Of a stretch of DNA of 11,843 nt, positions 6,373 to 11,843 are shown piece after piece. Location: positions 1 through 11,843 of the forward strand of contig JAOUPZ010000062.1 in assembly GCA_029879595.1 (NCBI GenBank). The letters are read 5' to 3'. Both the position numbers and the translations under genes were made by a program. How positions within the stretch are numbered: the stretch's first letter is position 1; every line of letters starts with the position of its first letter. The notes under the pieces are model-generated. The model did no database searches, was not told the origin of the DNA, and saw only the letters and a program-made list of their open reading frames with translations. Origin of the DNA: Deltaproteobacteria bacterium. Lineage in GTDB: Bacteria; SAR324; JACQKK01.

Positions 6373-6379
6373 CCTCCGG
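6373..6379 (-). promoter_or_regulatory. strong Shine-Dalgarno fixing the TTG start of nnrS
   Basis: CCGGAGG on the minus strand, with 9 nt to the TTG at 6363-6361, supports translation from this non-ATG codon. Confidence 0.75.
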
Positions 6380-6548
6380 ATAATAATGTGCGATTGAGCC
6401 GGCCTGCTGCGGAGCAGCCCGGCCTGGCTGACTTTGCTGTCATTGTCTCAGCAAAAGGAAACACAGCACAACGCCCGACCGCAGGAAATCCGGAAAAATC
6501 ACCTGTCAGGTTCCGCAGGCCAGAGCCGCCTTAACTGATCTATGTGAT

Positions 6549-7577
6549 TTAACGCAGATGACAGGCTACCTGGTGCCCCCCGAAGCGTTCCGTCAGCACC
6601 GGGGTTTCCACCCGGCAGACCCCGGTGGCCTCCGGGCAGCGGGTACTGAAGTGGCAACCGGGCGGAGGATCAATGGGGCTGGGGACATCGCCCCTGAGGA
6701 TGATGCGCCGCTCCCGGCCGGCGGCCGGGTCGGGAATGGGGACGGCGGAAAGCAGCGCCTCGGTGTAGGGGTGCAGGGGATTGGTGAACAGTGTCCGCTT
6801 ATCTGTCAGTTCCACGATCCGGCCCAGGTACATCACGGCTATGCGATCGCTTATGTGCTCCACCACCGCCAGGTCGTGGGCGATGAACAGGTAGCTCATG
6901 CGGTATTCAGCCTGCAGATCCATCAAAAGATTGATTACCTGGGCCTGGATGGAGACGTCCAGGGCGCTGACCGGCTCGTCGCAGATTATCAGTCCGGGCA
7001 TGGAGGCCAGGGCCCGGGCGATGCCGATGCGCTGACGCTGTCCGCCCGAAAACTCGTGGGGGTACTTTCCCATGGTGTCAGGGCGCAGGCCCACGCGCTC
7101 GAACAGTGAGGCCACCCGTTGCTGGCGTTCCCGGCCGCGGCTGGTGCCGTTTATGACAAACGGCTCCCCCACGATGGCCTCGGCGGTCATGCGTGGATTG
7201 AGCGAGGAGTAGGGGTCCTGGAAGATGATCTGCATCCGCTGGCGGTATCGGCGCATTTCGGTTCGGGACAGCCCGGTGATCTCGCTGCCCTCGAACCGGA
7301 TGGAGCCGGAGGTGGGTTCGATAAGTCGCAGTATGGACTTGCCGGCGGTGGACTTCCCGCAGCCGGATTCACCCACCAGCCCCAGGGTTTCCCCGGGCTG
7401 GATATAAAGGCTGATTCCGTCCACCGCTTTGACCAGGGTTTCCCGCCGGGAAAACAGCCCCTTTTGCAAAGGAAAGCTTTTCACCAGGTCGGTGACCTCC
7501 AGCAGGGGCCGGGCGGATTCTTCCGCAGTGCCTCCACTGGCCTGGCTTTGCGGTTCCTGCGGCGCATGCTGACTCAT
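6549..7577 (-). CDS. oppF: oligopeptide/dipeptide-type ABC transporter ATPase, F subunit (OppF/DppF-like)
   Basis: The 342-residue ATPase energises uptake by peptide- or nickel-type ABC importers at the inner face of the membrane. It shows Walker A GESGCGKST (69-77), Q-loop Q120 in IIFQDPYSSLNP, signature FSGGQ (176-180), Walker B LIICDEP (196-202) with E201, D-loop SALD (204-207) and switch His234. The C-terminal oligopeptide-transporter extension follows, with HPYTEALLSAVPIPDP and four cysteines (308, 314, 321, 339). In some family members such a cluster binds an Fe-S centre; that is inferred here. The ATG (7577-7575) overlaps the TGA of the upstream D subunit by one base, so the two are translationally coupled. 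Solute specificity (oligopeptide, dipeptide, nickel) cannot be read from the ATPases. No permease gene follows. Confidence 0.93.
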   Translation of the reverse strand: MSQHAPQEPQSQASGGTAEESARPLLEVTDLVKSFPLQKGLFSRRETLVKAVDGISLYIQPGETLGLVGESGCGKSTAGKSILRLIEPTSGSIRFEGSEITGLSRTEMRRYRQRMQIIFQDPYSSLNPRMTAEAIVGEPFVINGTSRGRERQQRVASLFERVGLRPDTMGKYPHEFSGGQRQRIGIARALASMPGLIICDEPVSALDVSIQAQVINLLMDLQAEYRMSYLFIAHDLAVVEHISDRIAVMYLGRIVELTDKRTLFTNPLHPYTEALLSAVPIPDPAAGRERRIILRGDVPSPIDPPPGCHFSTRCPEATGVCRVETPVLTERFGGHQVACHLR

Positions 7578-8629
7578 CAGGCTTCTCCCTTGATCTGCCG
7601 TGAATACCAGCAGGCCACCTTGTGCCCAGGGCGAATTTGGTCCCAGAGCGGATATCCGCTATGACACCGGGCGTCGGCATGGGGACAGCGCGGTGCGAAA
7701 AAGCAGCCTTTGGGCAGTTCGTGCAGAGAGGGAACGATGCCCTTGATTTCGGAGAGCCGGGCAGGGCGGGCGGCCAGTGCGGAGCGGTCCAGCCGGGGTA
7801 CCGATGCCAGCAGCCCCATGGTGTAGGGGTGGCGCGGGTCGCCAAACAGCATGTCCACCGGCGCCTCTTCCACTACCCGTCCTGCGTACATGACCACCAC
7901 GCGCCGGGCCGTTTCTGCGATGACCCCCAGGTCGTGGGTTATCATCAGGATGGCTGTGCCCAGTTTTTCCTTCAACTCCACCATCAGTTCGAGTATCTGG
8001 GCCTGGATGGTTACGTCCAGGGCCGTGGTGGGCTCATCGGCGATGAGCACCAGGGGCTCGCAGGAGAGAGCCATGGCGATCATCACCCTTTGACGCATTC
8101 CGCCGGAAAGATGGTGGGGATATTCCCGCAGCCGGCGCAGGGGCTCTGGTATCTTCACCAGGGTCAGCATTTCCGCGGCCCTGTCCAGGGCGTCCTTGCG
8201 GGAATAGCCCATGTGCAGCCGGATGGATTCCGATATCTGCTGCCCGATGGTCAGCACAGGGTTGAGCGACGTCATCGGCTCCTGGAAGATCATTGAAATA
8301 TCGTTGCCCCGCAAAGCCTGCATTTCCCGCTCGGCGAGGGACAGGATATTGCGGCCCTTGAACAAGATCTTCCCGCCGGCGATTTTGCCCGGCGGCTGGG
8401 GAATCAGCCGCAGGATGGAAAGGGCGGCCACGCTTTTGCCGCAGCCGGATTCGCCCACCACGCCCAGGGTCTCGCCCCGGTCCAGGTGATACGACACCTC
8501 GTCCACGGCCTTCACCAGACCTTCCCGGGTGATAAAGTGGGTCTTCAGATCTTCCAGGGAAAGCACGCATTCAGATTGCCGGAGCGTTTCTCCTGAGTTG
8601 TCGGTCCTGGCGGCGTTTGAGTTTTCCAA
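7577..8629 (-). CDS. oppD: oligopeptide/dipeptide-type ABC transporter ATPase, D subunit (OppD/DppD-like)
   Basis: The 350-residue partner of the F subunit has Walker A GESGCGKSV (59-67; Val replaces the usual final Ser/Thr, common in D subunits), Q116 in IFQEPMTSLNP, signature LSGGM (174-178), Walker B LIADEP (195-200) with E199, and switch His232. The C-terminal extension contains HPYTMGLLASVPRLD and cysteines at 309, 315, 322 and 340. The start is taken as TTG 8629-8627. No ATG or GTG lies between it and the upstream in-frame stop, while GTG at codon 22 would cut into the fold's first strand. The Shine-Dalgarno is weak. In typical operons the order is binding protein, two permeases, D, F; here D is the first gene and upstream lies only a non-coding repeat region and a divergent gene. 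Confidence 0.92.
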   Translation of the reverse strand: MENSNAARTDNSGETLRQSECVLSLEDLKTHFITREGLVKAVDEVSYHLDRGETLGVVGESGCGKSVAALSILRLIPQPPGKIAGGKILFKGRNILSLAEREMQALRGNDISMIFQEPMTSLNPVLTIGQQISESIRLHMGYSRKDALDRAAEMLTLVKIPEPLRRLREYPHHLSGGMRQRVMIAMALSCEPLVLIADEPTTALDVTIQAQILELMVELKEKLGTAILMITHDLGVIAETARRVVVMYAGRVVEEAPVDMLFGDPRHPYTMGLLASVPRLDRSALAARPARLSEIKGIVPSLHELPKGCFFAPRCPHADARCHSGYPLWDQIRPGHKVACWYSRQIKGEA

Positions 8630-8995
8630 AGTTTCGGCGGTCCCGGGATGGTTTTGGTGTAGTAGCGTTCAAGGCCTGCGCCCTGGTGGTAAATGATTAC
8701 CGGAAATCCCCCCCTTGCGCAAATACTGCCACCCGGCTGGTTGCCCGGCTGGCTAACTGGCTTGCTCAGTCTGGCTTGCTCAGTCTGGCTTGCTCAGTCT
8801 GGCTTGCTCAGTCTGGCTTGCTCAGTCTGGCTTGCTCAGTCTGGCTTGCTCAGTCTGGCGATGGCTGGCAAAATAAATATCCGTGCCGTCCGGGGTCGCG
8901 GGGAGGCCCAGTTCCGGACCATCGTCCACAGCATGTTTGTCAAGAATGTTGCTGAGTTTTTTTTAAAAGCTTATTGCAGAGTCGGATTTCAGCAC
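8630..8995. other. divergent intergenic region with a 14-nt repeat array
   Basis: The region lies between the divergent oppD-like gene and the helical-protein gene at 8996. It contains a small inverted repeat GGTAA-ATGA-TTACC (8688-8701), the seven-copy array (8757-8854), a T8 run (8957-8964) followed by AAAA, and no supportable gene. A frame is open through the array in phase with the gene at 8996, but it consists of a repeated hydrophobic 14-residue pattern and is probably not translated. Confidence 0.5.
8757..8854. repeat. 14-nt tandem repeat, seven perfect copies
   Basis: CTGGCTTGCTCAGT is repeated head to tail seven times without a mismatch (8757-8854), followed by a CTGGC remnant. Sequence just before it (GCTGGCTAACTGG) looks like a decayed copy. 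Perfect identity suggests recent expansion and a variable copy number. It lies about 130 nt from the oppD-like start and about 140 nt from the start at 8996. Confidence 0.97.
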
Positions 8996-9379
8996 ATGAC
9001 CAAAGAGCATCCAGAAAAAATCCTGGAAAAAGCCGCCGATTTCCACCGCGAGCATAAGCGCATCGTGGAGGATTTTCAGCGCAGCCTGAACAACTCCCGG
9101 TACTTCCTGGAACTGGCGCGTATTTCAAATGAAATGGAACCCGAGGAAACGGTTTCCATGCTGGAACAGATCAAGAATATCGATCTGCTGGGCCATCTGG
9201 AGCAGCAGCGGAATGAATTCTTGAACGTATCCGGTTTCTTCACCAGCTCGGATAGCCAGGTGCAAGACGAGGAACTGGTGGCCGGGATGACCGCCCTGGA
9301 GGAACTCTACCGTGAGTTGATAGTGGAGGCCGAACGCCAGGTGGACGACCTGAACGAGCTCATTGCCGCCAAAAACTGA
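8996..9379 (+). CDS. small charged helical protein of unknown function
   Basis: I do not recognise this 127-residue protein. It is rich in Glu, Lys, Arg and Leu and appears almost wholly alpha-helical: a helix from EKILEKAADFHREHKRIVED, a region around SMLEQIKNIDLLGHLEQQ (residues about 55-72), a polar break (FFTSSDSQVQD), and a final helix (VAGMTALEELYRELIVEAER). No signal peptide or membrane segment is seen. ATG 8996 is chosen because protein-like composition begins there; the frame is open upstream, with ATG 8933 as an alternative, but neither has a good Shine-Dalgarno. It is followed after 227 nt by another small helical gene on the same strand and lies near flagellar genes, so a chaperone or regulator of motility is possible. 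That is inference from position only. Confidence 0.7.
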   Translation: MTKEHPEKILEKAADFHREHKRIVEDFQRSLNNSRYFLELARISNEMEPEETVSMLEQIKNIDLLGHLEQQRNEFLNVSGFFTSSDSQVQDEELVAGMTALEELYRELIVEAERQVDDLNELIAAKN

Positions 9380-9412
9380 ACTCCTGGCCGGGCGGCTTCG
9401 GCCTGAGGGGCT

Positions 9413-9428
9413 CCCCGGCTGCCCGGGG
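9413..9428 (+). terminator. GC-rich stem-loop after the gene ending at 9379
   Basis: CCCCGG (9413-9418) pairs perfectly with CCGGGG (9423-9428) around a 4-nt loop, 33 nt past the stop. No T tract follows immediately (the next T-rich stretch is at about 9464-9476), so this is a weak terminator candidate or an mRNA 3' stabiliser. Confidence 0.35.
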
Positions 9429-9606
9429 TGGCGTTTCCAGAGCCTCCCCACCGGAGATGGATTTTCTTTTCATTTTACCTCCACAAATCCTGCAAGAGCC
9501 CTGGTTAAGATAAAATCATAGGAATCCCTGCGGGGGCCTGGTGCCTCCCAGGAAAACTTCCGCTGACAGGCCCTGCCTGAAAGGGCCGCTGGCAAGGAGT
9601 ATGGAC

Positions 9607-9888
9607 ATGATTAAAAACGACTGGGCCGTGGAATCAATCAAATTGTTGAAGGAAAATGGCGTGAGGACAACGGTGATTGACAACGAGCAGTATGTCTCTC
9701 ACAGGGATTATACCGAGTACATCAAGGGCCTGGTGGAACAGGTGGTGGACGTGGCCCGCCAGCAGCAGGAGGAGGTTCTGGCCGTGGCCCAGACCCTGGA
9801 TATACTGAACGAGATTCTGGCCGATAAATACCCGGAGGTGCTGCGGGACCTGCAATCCCAGGTGCAAAAGCGCCTAACGGCCTGCTGA
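9607..9888 (+). CDS. small helical protein of unknown function
   Basis: The 93-residue protein is not recognised. It begins MIKNDWAVESIKLLKENGV, has a short middle part (TTVIDNEQYVSHRDYTEY), and ends in a long helix with heptad-like hydrophobics (VEQVVDVARQQQEEVLAVAQ, then LDILNEILADKYPEVLRDLQ), so it could dimerise as a coiled coil. It ends in a single cysteine. ATG 9607 is chosen because AAGGAG (9594-9599) lies 7 nt upstream; ATG 9601 is too close to that site, and the frame start at 9541 has no ribosome site. It converges with the minus-strand gene ending at 9939. Its neighbour at 8996 is also small, soluble and helical; the two may form a functional pair, but no sequence link between them is evident to me. 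Confidence 0.75.
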   Translation: MIKNDWAVESIKLLKENGVRTTVIDNEQYVSHRDYTEYIKGLVEQVVDVARQQQEEVLAVAQTLDILNEILADKYPEVLRDLQSQVQKRLTAC

Positions 9889-9908
9889 AATCAGGGGGGT
9901 GGGATCAT

Positions 9909-9928
9909 GCCGGCCTTACGGCTTGTTT
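9909..9928 (+). terminator. weak terminator candidate in the convergent gap
   Basis: GCCG (9909-9912) and CGGC (9919-9922) form a 4-bp stem with a 6-nt loop, followed by TTGTTT, 20 nt past the stop at 9888. The stem is short. Confidence 0.3.
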
Positions 9929-9938
9929 CCCGTCAGGC

Positions 9939-10256
9939 TTATTCTTCCTCCCGGGGCGGCGGCTTGAGCCTTGGTATGCGCGAAGAGGGCGGAGAACCGG
10001 GATAGGGAGGCTTCATGAAACTCCCGGCCCTCCGCTCCAACTCCGCTTCCACGCTCTGGTGGCGCTGCCCGGTCTCCTTTACCTCGCTGGCCGCCCTGGC
10101 CGGGCCGGAGCCGGCTGAACGATCCTGCCTGTTCCGGTTGCCGCTGCCGGAGATGACCACCTTGTCAATCTCTCCCGAGCCGCCGCCCTGCGGCCAGGCG
10201 AACCACCGGCGAAGACGCTGCAGCAGCCTGTCCATCTGATAAGTCGACATGGTCAT
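9939..10256 (-). CDS. small basic, Gly/Pro-rich protein of unknown function, end of flagellar-linked operon
   Basis: The protein of about 105 residues has an N-terminal basic amphipathic helix (YQMDRLLQRLRRWFAWPQGG), a short VVISGSGN segment, a charged low-complexity middle and a Pro-rich C-terminus (KPPYPGSPPSSRIPRLKPPP) ending in acidic residues. Most of it looks disordered. ATG 10256-10254 is taken as the start, with a GGGG/GGAAAA purine stretch about 9 nt upstream; ATG 10250 or GTG 10274 are alternatives. It follows the flaG-like gene by about 60 nt on the same strand and is probably the last gene of that transcript. No known family is recognised. Because of its low complexity I am less sure that it is a real gene than for its neighbours. 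Confidence 0.55.
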   Translation of the reverse strand: MTMSTYQMDRLLQRLRRWFAWPQGGGSGEIDKVVISGSGNRNRQDRSAGSGPARAASEVKETGQRHQSVEAELERRAGSFMKPPYPGSPPSSRIPRLKPPPREEE

Positions 10257-10317
10257 GGCTGTTTTCCCCGGCACCGCCCGTGAAGATCATCGGGCCGTGC
10301 CTGTGGTCTGTGGTTCA

Positions 10318-10737
10318 CTATCCGTCCTTGTTCACCAGGATTCCCGAGGCCTGCCTGATCCGGCCGGCCAGATCCAACAGCTTGTCGGAAGGATAGCTTT
10401 TCAACACCTCTCCGCTCTTGCGGTCGCTGATGGTGAAGGAATACTTGCCCGATTCCTGGTGCATGGTGAAGTTGACGCCCTTGTTGATGTTGGCGGTCTC
10501 AATATGCTTTTGAATGGTATCAACCGAGGACTGGATGCGGGCCTTTATATCCGCCTTGATCTGCTGCGGCTGCACGGTCTTGTACTCGGCAAAATGTGCT
10601 TTCAGTTTAGGGTTGTTCTTGACGTCAATGTCCGGGTTCACAAGTGGAACATGCTTCAGTGAAGGTTTTTTCATTGGTATCTTCACCGGCATTTTTTCTA
10701 CTTTGGGATCAAGCCCCAAAAATATCTTCTTGACCAT
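10318..10737 (-). CDS. flaG: FlaG-family flagellar protein
   Basis: The 139-residue protein has a C-terminal FlaG-type domain (about 65-137): a helix (KARIQSSVDTIQKHIETANI), then GVNFTMHQESGKYSFTISD (87-105), then the characteristic D-x-x-S/T-GEV-L-K-S-Y-P stretch (105-116) with a helix and a final SGILVNKDG. In known systems FlaG affects flagellar filament length and motility, and it usually lies near flagellin, fliD and fliS genes. The N-terminal 50 residues are an unusual Lys/Pro/Val-rich segment with repeated PVKIP/KHVPLVNP-like pieces. ATG 10737-10735 is preferred because GGAG lies 6 nt upstream; the frame extends to 10779 but that start has no ribosome site. It lies 69 nt after the FlgN-like gene in the same direction. 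Confidence 0.8.
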   Translation of the reverse strand: MVKKIFLGLDPKVEKMPVKIPMKKPSLKHVPLVNPDIDVKNNPKLKAHFAEYKTVQPQQIKADIKARIQSSVDTIQKHIETANINKGVNFTMHQESGKYSFTISDRKSGEVLKSYPSDKLLDLAGRIRQASGILVNKDG

Positions 10738-10806
10738 TTTCCTCTCCATTAGATTGGAGGCCTCCGGCTGTACCGCCATGCCGGGTGGGCTTCCTGTCGG
10801 CGAAAG

Positions 10807-11199
10807 TCACTTGCGCACGTTCAATCGGCCTCCCCGGCGGGGTTCCTTGTCCAGGTAACTCCGCAGGCGGGTCTGCTTTTCGAACTGCATCAGTTCCTTC
10901 CGCAGTCTTTTGTGCTCGCTTTCGATGCGGGCTTCCAATGCCCGCTCGTTTTCCAACAATGTCTTTACTGTTTCCTCAACCTGTCTTTGAAGTTCCAGGG
11001 CCTGTTTGCCGGAAAACTCCAGTTTTGCCAGTTCCCCATCAACCGACTTGATCTTCTCGATCAGGGTGTCCTTCTTCTCAAGCAGCGGTGTCAGCGTCTC
11101 CAGGTTGACCAGCAGCAGTTCCTGCTCGGTCAGGCTGTGAACCTGCTGAAGCAGTTCCAGCTTGTTTTTCAGCAGATCCCTTGCGTTTTTTTCCGTCAT
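10807..11199 (-). CDS. FlgN/FliT-like flagellar export chaperone
   Basis: The 130-residue soluble protein is almost wholly helical and predicted coiled coil, with the pattern of FlgN/FliT-type chaperones: an N-terminal LLKNKLELLQQVHSLTEQEL helix, then LETLTPLLEKKDTLIEKIKS, in which the LLEKKDTLIEKI motif resembles the 'LL..K..LI..I' region of that family. Helices rich in Glu and Arg continue to about residue 115, ending in a basic tail (RRGGRLNVRK). Family knowledge: these chaperones bind hook-filament junction or filament-cap proteins before export. Which of the two it is cannot be decided. ATG 11199-11197 has AGGA about 8 nt upstream. It lies 50 nt after mnmE and upstream of flaG. A generic coiled-coil protein is the alternative. 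Confidence 0.6.
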   Translation of the reverse strand: MTEKNARDLLKNKLELLQQVHSLTEQELLLVNLETLTPLLEKKDTLIEKIKSVDGELAKLEFSGKQALELQRQVEETVKTLLENERALEARIESEHKRLRKELMQFEKQTRLRSYLDKEPRRGGRLNVRK

Positions 11200-11249
11200 G
11201 GCCCGTCCTGCCCGTTGGGGACGTTTCCGGTGCGGTTCCGTCCCATGTG

Positions 11250-11843
11250 CTATTTGCCGATGCAGAACTCCGCGAAGATCCTGTCCAGCAGATCATCGGC
11301 TGTTGTTTCGCCCACTATTTCGCCCAGGGCCGCCAGGGTCCCGTGCAGATCAATGGCGATAAGCTCCTCGCCCCGTCCTTCCGCCAGCCCCTGCAGGGCC
11401 GAGTTGACTGATTCCAGCGCTTTCTGCGCGGCCTCCTGCTGCCGGATGTTGGTGATCACGGCATCCTCCAGCACGGGCCGCTCGTCAAAAAGCGCCCAGT
11501 CGCGAATCCAGTCCTCCATGGTGTCCATGCCCGCGCCGGTAAGGGCGGAAATGGCGGTCCAGGGGAGGTCTCCCAGTCTGTCCACCCATGCCGGCTCCGG
11601 GCCCTTCAAAAGGTCCGCCTTGTTTACCACCACCAGGCAGGCATCCGGCCGGGCCTGCCGCAGAAGCGACTCGTCCTCCGGCTCCAGCGGGGCCGAGCCA
11701 TCGCAGACCAGCAGCACCAGTTCGGCCTGGGCGATTGCCCGGCGGGTGCGGCTGATTCCCTCCAGTTCCACCTCGTCGGCGGTGTCCCTTATGCCGGCGG
11801 TATCAATCAGTCTCAGGGGCAGGCCCCTGATTTCCGCCGTTTC
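11250..11843 (-). CDS. mnmE: MnmE (TrmE), tRNA uridine-34 modification GTPase, C-terminal part
   Basis: The frame is open to the window edge; 197 C-terminal residues are visible and the 5' part lies beyond 11843. MnmE, with MnmG, installs the carboxymethylaminomethyl group at the wobble uridine of certain tRNAs. Seen here: the G3 motif in LIDTAGIRDTADE, then a G4 motif in VVVNKADL, a G5-like TAISALTGAGMD segment, the helical C-terminal domain, and the diagnostic C-terminal C-I-G-K, whose cysteine is conserved in the family. It is the first gene visible of a minus-strand run leading into the FlgN-like and flaG genes; mnmG is not in the window. Conservation looks normal and there is no truncation apart from the window edge. 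Confidence 0.96.
   Translation of the reverse strand, partial: ETAEIRGLPLRLIDTAGIRDTADEVELEGISRTRRAIAQAELVLLVCDGSAPLEPEDESLLRQARPDACLVVVNKADLLKGPEPAWVDRLGDLPWTAISALTGAGMDTMEDWIRDWALFDERPVLEDAVITNIRQQEAAQKALESVNSALQGLAEGRGEELIAIDLHGTLAALGEIVGETTADDLLDRIFAEFCIGK

Noticed and set aside
6364..6548. FNR/NnrR-type site upstream of nnrS
   Set aside because: I looked for TTGAT-N4-ATCAA-like palindromes and found none good enough to list.
8757..8854. CRISPR array
   Set aside because: The units are directly adjacent 14-mers with no spacers, and no cas genes are present.
8693..8995. Upstream extension of the gene at 8996 through the 14-nt array (repeated hydrophobic 14-residue pattern)
   Set aside because: The frame is open only because the repeat lacks stops in all plus frames; no Shine-Dalgarno at 8693. 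Kept as a hypothesis in findings, not as a CDS.

Overview
This is bacterial chromosome: GC-rich (roughly 60% or more by eye), densely packed with short operons, using GTG and TTG starts, and carrying a type A RNase P RNA. Flagellar genes, a PilZ (c-di-GMP) protein, BioY and an NnrS-type membrane protein suggest a motile, probably Gram-negative respirer. A Desulfobacterota-like (former Deltaproteobacteria) origin is my best guess, but that is inference and no single gene proves it. No phage, insertion sequence, integrase or CRISPR array is visible.

Layout. 1-462 (+) is the 3' end of an alpha/beta-hydrolase-like gene. 507-1607 (-) is a two-gene unit: bioY, then a gene of unknown function, separated by a perfect 11-bp stem-loop. 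1608-2112 is gene-free and holds an AT-rich candidate control region and a 12-nt tandem repeat in front of a single-domain rhodanese gene (2113-2499, +) that ends at a clear terminator. Next come the rnpB promoter and rnpB (about 2683-3121, +), a degenerate 12-nt repeat, a PilZ-domain gene (3246-3695, -), a promoter with tRNA-Pro(GGG) (3907-3980, +), and an ICMT/PEMT-like membrane methyltransferase gene (4059-4643, +). 4644-5097 is a gene-free, pyrimidine-rich convergent region with terminators. 5098-8629 (-) holds the two ATPase genes of a peptide/nickel-type ABC transporter (D then F, overlapping by 1 nt) followed by nnrS; no permease or binding-protein gene accompanies them. 8630-8995 is a divergent intergenic region with seven perfect copies of a 14-nt repeat. 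Two small genes for helical, charged proteins of unknown function follow (8996-9379 and 9607-9888, +). 9939-11843 (-) reads, in transcription order, mnmE (3' part), a FlgN/FliT-like chaperone gene, a flaG-family gene and a small basic/Pro-rich protein gene.

How the genes relate. Most units look like housekeeping genes or independent short operons: tRNA processing, modification and decoding (rnpB, tRNA-Pro, mnmE), biotin uptake (bioY), peptide-type import energisation (D/F ATPases), nitric oxide or metal-linked membrane function (nnrS), and flagellar filament export and assembly (FlgN-like, FlaG). I see no complete, plainly novel multi-gene system. The items most worth a second look are the 14-nt repeat at a divergent promoter, the unknown helical gene pair beside flagellar genes, the ATPase pair without membrane partners, and the strand-asymmetric intergenic region with an 11-nt direct repeat.
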